A DNA stretch of 8,644 nucleotides from Gammaproteobacteria bacterium (lineage in GTDB: Bacteria; Pseudomonadota; Gammaproteobacteria; DSM-26407), in contig JAQVKR010000087.1 of assembly GCA_028694565.1 (NCBI GenBank), positions 1 to 8,644 of the forward strand. The letters run 5' to 3'. A program made the translations under genes and the position numbers. The notes beneath the pieces are model-generated. The model searched no databases, was not told the DNA's origin, and saw only the letters and a program-made list of their open reading frames with translations. The number at the start of each line of letters is the position of its first letter. The first letter of the stretch is position 1. Of the stretch, positions 1 through 6,228 are shown piece after piece.

Positions 1-85
1 GGCAGTACTCCACCGCCGTCGGCAGGGCCTTGCGCCAGCTGCTCTCGTCCTCCAGGTCCACGCACAACAGGATATCCCGGTACAT
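1..85 (-). CDS. Universal stress protein (UspA family), N-terminal 28 codons; gene runs off the left edge
   Basis: The minus-strand reading from the ATG at 83-85 gives a short N-terminus containing ILLCVDLEDESSWRKALP and then runs out of the window. A beta strand of the type ILLxVD followed by a (D/E)ESSWRKALP helix is how the Rossmann-like UspA fold starts in small universal stress proteins. The conserved early Asp (residue 10) is the one that usually contacts the nucleotide in ATP-binding members. Only about a fifth of a typical 140-150 residue protein is visible, so the ATP-binding glycine motif cannot be checked. The ribosome site upstream is weak (GGA within GCGGAAATC). The gene is read in the same direction as the TRAP permease, 343 bases beyond its stop, and a repeat element fills most of that gap. 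From memory, stress proteins are known companions of TRAP transporters, for example TeaD with the ectoine carrier TeaABC. A regulatory link here is inferred from position only. Confidence 0.75.
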   Translation of the reverse strand, partial: MYRDILLCVDLEDESSWRKALPTAVEYC

Positions 86-120
86 GATTTCCGCATCCGG
101 ACCGTTGTTGAGAAAATATC

Positions 121-383
121 ACCTCGAAGGCACGAAGGACACGAAGAAAAGACACAACAAACAGATAACCGCTGATTTGCGTTGATTCCCGTGGTCGATG
201 GCGGGATTGCACACCGGCAATCCCCGTCGCGGTGTTTAGAAAGCAGCTTGCCATCGGCCGCGAACGGGCCACCAGGGAGCGGCGGTGCAACTCGCATCCG
301 AATACGGAAATCAGCGTCAAGCAAAGAAAATCTGCGGTTAAGCGGGCTTTTCTTCGTGTCCTCCGCGCCTTGGTGGTGAAAAG
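121..383. repeat. Long inverted-repeat element, copy 1 (permease/usp spacer)
   Basis: Two arms of about 65-75 bases face each other around an unrelated centre of roughly 110-120 bases. The left arm (121-190) has CGAAGGCACGAAGGACACGA outside and ATAACCGCTGATTTGCGTTG inside. The right arm (about 306-383) reads the same way on the other strand, with TTAACCGCAGATT inside and ACCACCAAGGCGCGGAGGAC outside. The longest exact match between arms is 16 bases, AGGACACGAAGAAAAG (136-151 against 347-362). The centre carries its own 8-bp hairpin, GGGATTGC (203-210) with GCAATCCC (217-224). I see no open frame with a ribosome site and no transposase, so this is a non-coding element. The short peptides encodable here are artefacts of the microrepeats. 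The element shares arms, but not centre, with copy 2 at 7171-7443. Confidence 0.85.
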
Positions 384-428
384 CTTTTCGTGCGTTCTTG
401 GCGAGCGCTTTTCGGCCGGCCTCCCACC

Positions 429-3029
429 TCACTCCGCCGCCGGCACCGGCTGCAGGCGGGCGCGGCGGCTGCGCTGACTGACGATGACCAGCCCCAGCAG
501 GAGTATCGCCGGCAGGTACATGATCTGCCTGGGCGGAATGTCGGCGGGCTCCTGCAGACCCAGCACCTCCCAGTCGAAGTCCACCCGCGCCTCGGCGGCG
601 GGACTGCCGAAGATGACGTTGTCCACGAACACCTGGTCGCCCTCGGTGCGGACCTCGATGCCGGCATGGGCGAGCCGCTCGGCCCCGGCGCCCCCGGGCC
701 CCAGCGGCAGCTGCACCAGCTTGCTGACGAAATCCCCGTCGATGGTCTCGCCGGCCACGCTCAGAAACAGCTTCCCGCCGGCCGGCATCGCCTCGGCGAC
801 GGCCTCGATACGGGTGGGTTCGACCTCGATCATCGGCGGGTAGAACATGTCCCACCAGAAGCCGGGGCGGAACAGGGTGAAGGAGATGAGCAGCAGCGCC
901 AGGGTCTCCCACAACCGGTTCTTCACCAGCATGAAGCGCTGGGTGGCGGCGGCGAACACCAGCATGGCCACCACCGCGCTGGCGATGGTCAGCAGCAGGT
1001 GGAACCAGCCCCCGATCCCGATCAGCAGCAGTTCGGTGTTGAAGATGAACAGGAACGGCAGGATGGCGGTGCGGATGTCGTAGCTGAAGCCCTGCAGGCC
1101 GGTGCGGATGGGATCGCTCTGGGCGATGGCCGAGGCCGCGAACGCCGCCAGGCCCACCGGCGGCGTGTCGTCGGCCAGGATACCGAAGTAGAAGACGAAC
1201 ATGTGCACGGCGATGAGCGGCACCAGCAGCCCGCTTTCCGCGCCCAGGGTCACGATGACCGGCGCCATCAGGGTGGAGACGACGATGTAGTTGGCGGTGG
1301 TGGGCAGCCCCATGCCCAGCAGCAGGCTGATGACCGCCGTGAAGAGCAGCATCAGCATGATGTTGCCGCCGGAGATGAACTCCACGAACTCGGTCATGAC
1401 CAGCCCGATTCCGGTCAGGGTGACCGTGCCCACCACGATGCCCGCCGCCGCGGTCGCCACACCGATGCCGATCATGTTGCGGGCGCCGGTGATGAGTCCC
1501 TGCACCAGGTCGTCCACACCCCGCCGGGCCGCGTCCGCCAGCCGGCCGCGGCCACGGAAGAAGGACTGGAGGGGCCGGTGGGTGGCCACGATCAGGATCA
1601 TGAACAGGGTCGCGTAGAAGGCCGACAGGCCCGGCGAGAAGCGCTCCACGGTCAGGCACCAGACCAGCACCACCACGGGCAGCAGGAAGTAGAGCCCCGA
1701 CTTCACCGTGGGCCCGGGTTCGGGCAGCTCCAGGATCTCGGCATTGGGATCATCCGCCTCCAGCTCCGGGTACCTGGCGGCATGCCAGACCAGCCCGACG
1801 TAGGCGGCCAGCGCCAGCGGGGAGACGATCCAGACCGAGGCCTGGCCGAACAGATCCTTGAGCCAGCCGATGCCGTAGTAGACCACCGCGGTGAGGACCA
1901 TCAGGCCGATGAACACGCTCAGGAAGCCGAGCAGGCCCTGGACCAGGGTGCGCCGGTGGCGGCGCGGCAATCCCTCCATGCCCGCCTTGAGCGACTCGAG
2001 ATGGACGATGTAGACCAGGGCAATGTAGGAGATGATGGCCGGCAGGAAGGCGTGCTTGATCACCTCCAGGTAGGAGATGCCCACGTACTCCACCATCAGG
2101 AACGCGGCCGCGCCCATGATGGGCGGCGTCAACTGGCCATTGGTGCTGGAGGCCACCTCGACGGCGCCGGCCTTGTAGGCCGGGAATCCCACCCGCTTCA
2201 TCAGCGGGATGGTGAAGGTGCCGGTGGTGACCACGTTGGCGATGGAGGAGCCGGAGATGAGCCCGGTCATGGCCGAGGAGACCACCGCCGCCTTCGCCGG
2301 CCCGCCGCGCAGGTGGCCCAGCAGGGAGAAGGCCACCTTGATGAAGTAGTTGCCGGCGCCGGCCTTCTCCAGCAGGGCGCCGAACAGGACGAACAGGAAC
2401 ACGAAGCTGGTGGACACGCCCAGCGCGACGCCGAACACACCCTCGGTGGTCAGCCACTGGTGGGACATGGCCTTGGCCAGGCTCGCCCCCTTGTGGGCGA
2501 TCACGTCCGGCATGTAGGGCCCGCCGAAGGTGTAGAGCAGGAACACGCCCGCCACCACCATCAGCGGCGGCCCCAGGGCCCTCCGGGTGGCCTCCAGCAA
2601 CAGGATCATGCCGCTCACCGCCACCACCAGGTCGAAGGTGGTGGGGGCGCCGGCCCGGTCCGCCAGCTCGCTGTAGAACAGGAATATGTAGCCGGCGCTG
2701 AATGCGCCCGCCAGCGCGAACACCCAGTCCTGCACCGGGATCCGGTCGCGCGGGGAGCGCTCCAGGGCCGGGTAGGCGGTGAACGCCAGGAACAGGGCGA
2801 AGGCCAGGTGAATGGCCCGCGCCTCCGTATCGTTGAGGACGCCGAGCCTCAGGATGAACGGCAGCGGCGAGGCATACCAGAGCTGGAACAGGGACCAGGT
2901 CAGCGGAACGGCGACCAGGAGCCATCCGGCGAAGCCGCCCGGTTGACGTGCGCCGGTATCGGCCTGGGCGACGAGATCCTGGAGCGAATCCTCATCGACA
3001 ATGGGCTTGCGGGCATTCTCCGCGCTCAT
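429..3029 (-). CDS. TRAP transporter fused permease (DctQ-DctM, TAXI type) with C-terminal DUF3394-like domain
   Basis: This is the inner-membrane part of a TAXI-TRAP carrier, a secondary, ion-gradient-driven importer that receives its solute from the periplasmic protein encoded just upstream. With the start at 3029 the product has 866 residues. A short cytoplasmic N-terminus leads into four or so hydrophobic segments (the DctQ-like part). The DctM-like core follows, with the family hallmark MTGLISGSSIANVVTTG at about residues 254-270, then the conserved NGQLTPPIMGAAAFL stretch and a second half-repeat containing GLPTTANY. From about residue 660 there is a further membrane segment and a soluble portion (VDNVIFGSPAAEARVDFDWE) matching what I know of DUF3394, which occurs fused behind DctM. 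This tail looks somewhat PDZ-like. A final hydrophobic segment and a basic end close the protein. An in-frame ATG at 3044 would add five residues, but GGGGAGA at 3036-3042 sits six bases before the ATG at 3029, so I prefer 3029. The substrate cannot be read from the sequence. Confidence 0.93.
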   Translation of the reverse strand: MSAENARKPIVDEDSLQDLVAQADTGARQPGGFAGWLLVAVPLTWSLFQLWYASPLPFILRLGVLNDTEARAIHLAFALFLAFTAYPALERSPRDRIPVQDWVFALAGAFSAGYIFLFYSELADRAGAPTTFDLVVAVSGMILLLEATRRALGPPLMVVAGVFLLYTFGGPYMPDVIAHKGASLAKAMSHQWLTTEGVFGVALGVSTSFVFLFVLFGALLEKAGAGNYFIKVAFSLLGHLRGGPAKAAVVSSAMTGLISGSSIANVVTTGTFTIPLMKRVGFPAYKAGAVEVASSTNGQLTPPIMGAAAFLMVEYVGISYLEVIKHAFLPAIISYIALVYIVHLESLKAGMEGLPRRHRRTLVQGLLGFLSVFIGLMVLTAVVYYGIGWLKDLFGQASVWIVSPLALAAYVGLVWHAARYPELEADDPNAEILELPEPGPTVKSGLYFLLPVVVLVWCLTVERFSPGLSAFYATLFMILIVATHRPLQSFFRGRGRLADAARRGVDDLVQGLITGARNMIGIGVATAAAGIVVGTVTLTGIGLVMTEFVEFISGGNIMLMLLFTAVISLLLGMGLPTTANYIVVSTLMAPVIVTLGAESGLLVPLIAVHMFVFYFGILADDTPPVGLAAFAASAIAQSDPIRTGLQGFSYDIRTAILPFLFIFNTELLLIGIGGWFHLLLTIASAVVAMLVFAAATQRFMLVKNRLWETLALLLISFTLFRPGFWWDMFYPPMIEVEPTRIEAVAEAMPAGGKLFLSVAGETIDGDFVSKLVQLPLGPGGAGAERLAHAGIEVRTEGDQVFVDNVIFGSPAAEARVDFDWEVLGLQEPADIPPRQIMYLPAILLLGLVIVSQRSRRARLQPVPAAE

Positions 3030-3035
3030 TGGCAG

Positions 3036-3042
3036 TCTCCCC
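3036..3042 (-). promoter_or_regulatory. Ribosome binding site that decides the permease start
   Basis: On the minus strand GGGGAGA lies six bases before the ATG at 3027-3029. The alternative in-frame ATG at 3042-3044 overlaps this site and has no purine-rich stretch at the right distance, which favours the shorter protein. Confidence 0.6.
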
Positions 3043-3053
3043 ATGGCCGGACT

Positions 3054-3093
3054 CGGCGGCGGCCGGGCCGATACGGTGGCCGGCCTGCCGCCG
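3054..3093 (-). promoter_or_regulatory. Imperfect GC-rich hairpin in the leader of the permease gene
   Basis: CGGCGGC plus GGCCGG (3054-3066) can pair with CCGGCC plus GCCGCCG (3080-3085 and 3087-3093), with one bulged base at 3086 and a 13-base loop. It lies 11 bases upstream of the permease ribosome site and may affect translation or decay. GC-rich DNA forms such stems readily, so the functional claim is weak. Confidence 0.35.
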
Positions 3094-3166
3094 CGCGATC
3101 AACAGGGCGGGGCCGGCAAGAACGGCAACGGCACCCCCTGCCGCCCGACCTCGCGAGCGATCAGGA

Positions 3167-3197
3167 CCGGCCGGCGGGTGCGGATCCCGCCGGCCGG
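3167..3197 (-). promoter_or_regulatory. Perfect 12-bp hairpin between binding-protein and permease genes
   Basis: CCGGCCGGCGGG (3167-3178) is followed after seven bases by its exact complement (3186-3197). In the minus-strand transcript the hairpin starts 15 bases after the binding-protein stop. No U-run follows, so it is not a standard intrinsic terminator. Its place and strength suit a 3'-end stabiliser or a partial attenuator that leaves binding-protein mRNA in excess over permease mRNA. The hairpin is seen directly; its role is inference. Confidence 0.6.
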
Positions 3198-3212
3198 GTT
3201 CGACACGCCGGG

Positions 3213-4184
3213 TCAGAGCAGCCCGACTTCCCTGTAGTACTTCTCGGCACCGGGGTGCAGGGGAGCGGACAGACCGTCCCTGACCATCTGCTCCTTGTTC
3301 AGATGCTCGAAGGCGGGATGGAGACGGCGGAAGTCGTCGAAGTTCTCGAATACCGCCTTGACCAGGTTGTAGACCACGTCGTCCGGGACCTTGGCGGAGG
3401 TGACGAAAGTGGCGCCGACGCCGAAAGTGGCGGTGTCCTGGTCGTTGCCGCGGTACATGCCGCCCGGTATGACGGCCTTGCGATAGTAGGCGTTGTCGGC
3501 CACCAGCTTGTCGATCACCGGCCCCTCCACGGTCACCAGCACGCTGTCGCAGGCGGTGGTGGCCTCCTGGATGGAGCCGCTGGGGTGGCCCACGGTATAG
3601 ATCATGGCGTCGATCTTGTTGTCACACAGGGCCTTGGACTGTTCGGCCGCCTTCAGCTCGGAGGCCAGCGTGAAGTCATCCATGGTCCAGCCCATCGCTT
3701 CCATCACCACCTCCATGGTGCCGCGCTGGCCGGAGCCGGGATTGCCCACGTTGACCCGCTTGCCCTTCAGATCGGTGAAGCTGGTGATGCCCGAGTCGGC
3801 GCGGGCCACCACGGTGAACGGCTCGGGGTGAACCGAAAAGACCGCCCGCAGCTCCTCGAACGGGCCCTGCTCCTCGAACTTGCTGGTGCCGTTGTAGGCG
3901 TGGTACTGCCAGTCGGACTGGGCCACGCCGAAATCGAGCTCACCGGCGCGGATGGTGTTGATGTTGTAGACCGAACCGCCGGTGCTCTCCACCGAGCAGC
4001 GGATGCCGTGCTCCTTGCGGCCCTTGTTCACCAGCCGGCAGATGGCGCCGCCGGTGGGATAGTAGACGCCGGTCACGCCACCGGTGCCGATGGTGATGAA
4101 GGTTTCCGCCTGGGCCTGGGTGGCGGGTACCGCGAGCCCAAGGCTGAGAACGGCGGCGGAAAGCAGTTTCAGGGCGTTGTACAT
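3213..4184 (-). CDS. TAXI-family TRAP transporter substrate-binding protein
   Basis: This is the periplasmic solute-capture protein of the TRAP system. The product has 323 residues, about the family's usual length. Residues 1-26 form a Sec signal peptide (hydrophobic core [14 protein letters not shown], cleavage most likely after AQA). The mature protein begins [20 protein letters not shown], the TAXI hallmark near the N-terminus. Further family traits are [22 protein letters not shown], the [16 protein letters not shown] loop, and [20 protein letters not shown] followed by TTACDS. Cysteines at 49 and 63, and another pair in the last segment, could form disulfides in the periplasm. AGGAGG at 4191-4196 is spaced six bases from the ATG, so the start is well supported. 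The permease gene follows on the same strand 183 bases downstream, which makes a two-gene transport operon. TAXI proteins characterised elsewhere bind small organic acids or amino acids such as glutamate. The ligand here is unknown. Confidence 0.95.
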   Translation of the reverse strand: MYNALKLLSAAVLSLGLAVPATQAQAETFITIGTGGVTGVYYPTGGAICRLVNKGRKEHGIRCSVESTGGSVYNINTIRAGELDFGVAQSDWQYHAYNGTSKFEEQGPFEELRAVFSVHPEPFTVVARADSGITSFTDLKGKRVNVGNPGSGQRGTMEVVMEAMGWTMDDFTLASELKAAEQSKALCDNKIDAMIYTVGHPSGSIQEATTACDSVLVTVEGPVIDKLVADNAYYRKAVIPGGMYRGNDQDTATFGVGATFVTSAKVPDDVVYNLVKAVFENFDDFRRLHPAFEHLNKEQMVRDGLSAPLHPGAEKYYREVGLL

Positions 4185-4190
4185 GAGTCT

Positions 4191-4196
4191 CCTCCT
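4191..4196 (-). promoter_or_regulatory. Strong ribosome binding site of the TAXI binding-protein gene
   Basis: On the minus strand, AGGAGG is followed by six bases and then the ATG at 4182-4184. It is the best Shine-Dalgarno match among the leftward genes, in keeping with a binding protein made in excess over its permease. Confidence 0.8.
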
Positions 4197-4362
4197 GGTC
4201 CGTTGAGATTATTCGTGTCTCGGCTGCGCCGGGAGAGACCAGGATGACAATCGGTGGGGATGCCCGGGGGCCGGTGCGGGCGGCACCGGGCATTCGCACG
4301 AACGGTCATGCCCGGCTCCATTCCGGCGGGTCAGGAACTCTGGCACGGGGTTCCAAGCCCCT

Positions 4363-4391
4363 TTTTTAGCCCATCGGGCATGGCATGACAA
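4363..4391 (-). promoter_or_regulatory. Candidate sigma-70-type promoter for the TAXI-TRAP operon
   Basis: On the minus strand, TTGTCA (4386-4391) and TAAAAA (4363-4368) are separated by exactly 17 bases. They match the consensus at five and four of six positions. Transcription would start near 4356 and leave a structured leader of about 170 bases. Such matches arise by chance, although AT-rich hexamers are scarce in this region. Confidence 0.35.
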
Positions 4392-4657
4392 ATCGGGCGG
4401 GCAATCCCTCGCTTGACTGCATGGCCATTCAACACCGCGGCACGGCGGGTACGCCGGGAAGGATTCCCGCTCCGCAGACCGCGCCGATCCGCCGCCGCCC
4501 ATGGCCGGCCCGGGCCGGGATTCGGAGAAAATCCGCCTGAATCCGCACAGCCGGGGGACGGGACACCGCCGTCCCGAATCGCGGGGCCCTCCATCACCGC
4601 GGGGGAAATCGCCCCGGGCGCCGCGCCGGCGGGGCAAGGGGCCGGAGCGGGGCACCC

Positions 4658-4684
4658 TTGCACCCCCTTTGGCGTTGTTATAAC
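4658..4684 (+). promoter_or_regulatory. Candidate promoter for the liv binding-protein gene
   Basis: TATAAC (4679-4684) matches the -10 consensus at five of six positions and lies in an AT-rich island within otherwise very GC-rich DNA. TTGCAC (4658-4663) could be the -35, but the spacing is short at 15 bases. The perfect palindrome GTTATAAC (4677-4684) overlaps the -10 and could be half of an operator. The leader would be about 83 bases. Confidence 0.4.
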
Positions 4685-4757
4685 TTCAATTTTCATTGCA
4701 CGGCGGACCGGATTGCGGCCGCCGGGACAGCCACCACGGATTCGCCAATCACCCTCC

Positions 4758-4763
4758 GGGAGG
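4758..4763 (+). promoter_or_regulatory. Ribosome binding site of the liv binding-protein gene
   Basis: GGGAGG lies ten bases before the ATG at 4774. It is preceded directly by CCTC (4753-4756), which can pair with GAGG (4760-4763) in a small four-pair hairpin around a three-base loop. Partial masking of the site is therefore possible. Confidence 0.65.
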
Positions 4764-4773
4764 AACAATAACG

Positions 4774-5889
4774 ATGAAACCGTTGCAGAAGACGCTGACC
4801 GCACTGGCGCTCGGGACGGCGCTGCTGGGCGCGACCGCGGCCCAGGCGGAGGATCTCAAGATCGCCGTGGTCGGTCCCATCACCGGACCGGTCGCCCAGT
4901 ATGGTGACATGCAGATGATCGGCGCGAAGATGGCGGTGGAACGCATCAACGCGGCCGGCGGCGTCAACGGCATGCAGATCGATGCCGTGCTCATGGACGA
5001 CGTCTGCGAGCCCAAGCAGGCCGTGGCCGTGGCCAACCAGGTGGTCAACCAGGGCATCAAGTTCGTGGTGGGGCACCTCTGCTCCGGCTCCACCCAGCCC
5101 GCCTCGGACATCTACGAGGACGAGGGCATTCTGATGATCTCCCCCGCCTCCACCAATCCCGACATCACCCTGCGCGGCTTCAAGATGATTTTCCGCACCA
5201 TCGGCCTCGACAGCCAGCAGGGACCGGTGGCCGGCCGGTTCATCGCCGACAAGGTCAAACCCAAGGCGCTGGCCATCCTGCACGACAAGCAGCAGTACGG
5301 GCAGGGCATCGCCGAGGAGGTGAAGAAGACCGTCGAGGCCGCGGGCATCACGCCGGTGCTGTTCGAGGGCGTGAACAAGGGCCAGAACGACTTCTCCGCC
5401 CTCATCACCAAGATGAAGAGCCTGGGCGTGGATTTCGTCTACTACGGCGGCTACCACCCGGAGCTGGGCCTCATCCTCCGCCAGTCCCGGGAGCAGGGCT
5501 TCGACGCCCGCTACATGGGCCCCGAGGGCGTGGGCAACAAGGACATCTCCGCCATCGCCGGCCCCGCCTCCGAAGGCCTCTACGTGACCCTCCCCGCCGA
5601 CTTCACCAAGGTCCCGGCCAACGCCGACCTGGTGGCGGCCTTCGAGGCCAAGGGCGAAGACCCCAGCGGCCCGTTCGTCATGCCCTCCTACGCGGCGGTC
5701 CAGATCATCACCGACGCCATCGCGACCACCGGCTCCACCGATCCCGGGACCATCGCCGCGGCGATGCGCGAGACCACCTACGACACGCCCATCGGCAAGG
5801 TGGCCTTCGACGACAAGGGCGATCTGAAGGAGTTCAACTTCGTCATCTACGAATGGCACGCGGACGCCACCAAGACCGAAGTCCAGTAA
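4774..5889 (+). CDS. livK: Branched-chain amino acid ABC transporter substrate-binding protein (LivJ/LivK type)
   Basis: This periplasmic protein captures leucine, isoleucine or valine and delivers them to the LivHM permease. It has 371 residues. Residues 1-25 are a Sec signal peptide ending AQA before EDLKIAVVG. The mature numbering fits E. coli LivJ remarkably well: cysteines at mature 53 and 78 (the known disulfide pair, in DDVCEPKQ and GHLCSGST), ligand-contact positions Ser79, Ala100 and Thr102 in HLCSGS and PASTNP, Tyr150 in DKQQYG, Tyr202 in YYGGYHPE and Glu226 in MGPEGV. All are present at the expected spacing, so binding of aliphatic amino acids is well supported. The protein resembles both LivJ and LivK; the symbol livK reflects its place ahead of livH. 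An intrinsic terminator follows the stop, so it may be transcribed largely as a single gene. A long open frame exists on the opposite strand but is a shadow of this gene. Confidence 0.95.
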   Translation: MKPLQKTLTALALGTALLGATAAQAEDLKIAVVGPITGPVAQYGDMQMIGAKMAVERINAAGGVNGMQIDAVLMDDVCEPKQAVAVANQVVNQGIKFVVGHLCSGSTQPASDIYEDEGILMISPASTNPDITLRGFKMIFRTIGLDSQQGPVAGRFIADKVKPKALAILHDKQQYGQGIAEEVKKTVEAAGITPVLFEGVNKGQNDFSALITKMKSLGVDFVYYGGYHPELGLILRQSREQGFDARYMGPEGVGNKDISAIAGPASEGLYVTLPADFTKVPANADLVAAFEAKGEDPSGPFVMPSYAAVQIITDAIATTGSTDPGTIAAAMRETTYDTPIGKVAFDDKGDLKEFNFVIYEWHADATKTEVQ

Positions 5890-5906
5890 CCCCCAGCATC
5901 ACGACC

Positions 5907-5941
5907 GACGCCCCGCCTCCGACCGGAGCGGGGCGTCTTTT
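5907..5941 (+). terminator. Intrinsic terminator after the liv binding-protein gene
   Basis: A 10-bp stem, GACGCCCCGC (5907-5916) with GCGGGGCGTC (5928-5937), encloses a short inner stem (TCC/GGA) and a GACC loop. It is followed at once by TTTT (5938-5941). It lies 17 bases after the stop codon and is the clearest Rho-independent terminator in the window. It would separate binding-protein mRNA from livHM mRNA, or allow limited read-through. Confidence 0.88.
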
Positions 5942-5949
5942 GTGAGCTC

Positions 5950-6168
5950 GCCACGAAGGGTGCTCCCAAGGAACGGGAAGCACGCTGGGCGCGGATTACG
6001 CCGATCAACCCGGATTGATTGGCGCAACAAGCCCGCGCGCGTGGCCGGGCCGGATGGGAAATGCCGGGGGTTCGCCGACGCCGGGATTGGCGGCCGGAAC
6101 ACCATGAATGGACGGAAGAATCTGCGAAAATCTGTGTAATTTGCGGCTCTGCGGCCTTTCCTCCGTTA
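5950..6168. repeat. Degenerate long inverted-repeat element, copy 3 (livK/livH spacer)
   Basis: The left edge has GCCACGAAGG (5950-5959), and GCGGATTACGCCGATCAACC (5991-6010) followed by CGGATTGATT corresponds to the inner arm of the other copies. The right arm (about 6114-6168) reads AATCTGCGAAAATCTGTGTA and then ATTTGCGG. On the other strand this is a CCGCAAATTACACAGATT-type block followed by a GGAGGAAAGG outer end. Both outer microrepeat tracts are eroded and the arms no longer pair well, so this is an old or variant copy. The centre (about 6021-6113) is GC-rich and has no recognised content. It occupies most of the 339-base gap between the livK stop and the livH start, directly after the terminator. 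Confidence 0.6.
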
Positions 6169-6192
6169 CATCCGCACCCGCATGGTTACAAT
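6165..6192 (+). promoter_or_regulatory. Candidate promoter for livHM, at the edge of repeat copy 3
   Basis: GTTACA (6165-6170) and TACAAT (6187-6192) are separated by 16 bases and match the -35 and -10 consensus at four and five of six positions. The start of transcription would fall about 30 bases before the livH ATG. A separate promoter makes sense because a terminator isolates livK. The call rests on hexamer matches alone. Confidence 0.35.
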
Positions 6193-6228
6193 ACGCTTCT
6201 TGCCCATGACGACAGACGATCGGTACCG

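Larger units (their letters stand above)
4185..4773. other. Divergent 589-base intergenic control region, no gene supported
   Basis: This stretch separates the TAXI-TRAP genes from the liv genes and should hold the promoters of both. Open frames exist on both strands only because stops are rare at this GC content. None has a good ribosome site and a recognisable product. Visible structure includes a 7-bp hairpin in the TAXI leader (CCGGTGC 4271-4277 with GCACCGG 4283-4289), a possible leftward promoter at 4363-4391, and an AT-rich island at 4675-4697 around the 8-base palindrome GTTATAAC (4677-4684). A stretch near 4525-4555 (GGAGAAAATCCGCCTGAATC) faintly resembles the inner arm of the window's repeat element. 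It is too diverged to annotate as a copy. Confidence 0.6.

Noticed and set aside
121..383. CRISPR-like interpretation of the repeated CACGAAGG units
   Set aside because: Units of 8-9 bases abut with no unique spacers, and the arms are inverted instead of direct. No cas genes are nearby.
384..428. Possible terminator after the TRAP permease (GAAAAGC and GGCCGGCC palindromes)
   Set aside because: The self-complementary pieces are short and no U-run follows on the minus strand at the right place, so transcription may continue into usp.
390..4247. A 3.86-kb open frame on the plus strand across both TRAP genes
   Set aside because: It is antisense to two well-recognised genes. Its product is low-complexity, rich in H, Q, G, R and D, with no known fold. 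Stops are rare on the opposite strand in DNA this GC-rich.
4347..4367. GGGG-TTCCAAG-CCCC followed by TTTTTT on the plus strand, resembling a terminator
   Set aside because: The stem is only four to five pairs, and no plus-strand gene precedes it. The T-run is better explained as part of the candidate leftward promoter.
4651..4662. GGCACCCTTGCA resembling a sigma-54 -24/-12 promoter
   Set aside because: The GG and GC elements are separated by seven bases instead of the required ten.
4209..4907. Several overlapping open frames on both strands in the divergent spacer
   Set aside because: No good ribosome sites, no recognisable domains, and proline/arginine/glycine-rich products as expected from random GC-rich sequence.
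4693..5859. A 388-codon minus-strand frame over the liv binding-protein gene
   Set aside because: It lies opposite a clear LivJ/LivK protein, and its His/Gly/Asp/Val-rich composition is typical of an antisense shadow.
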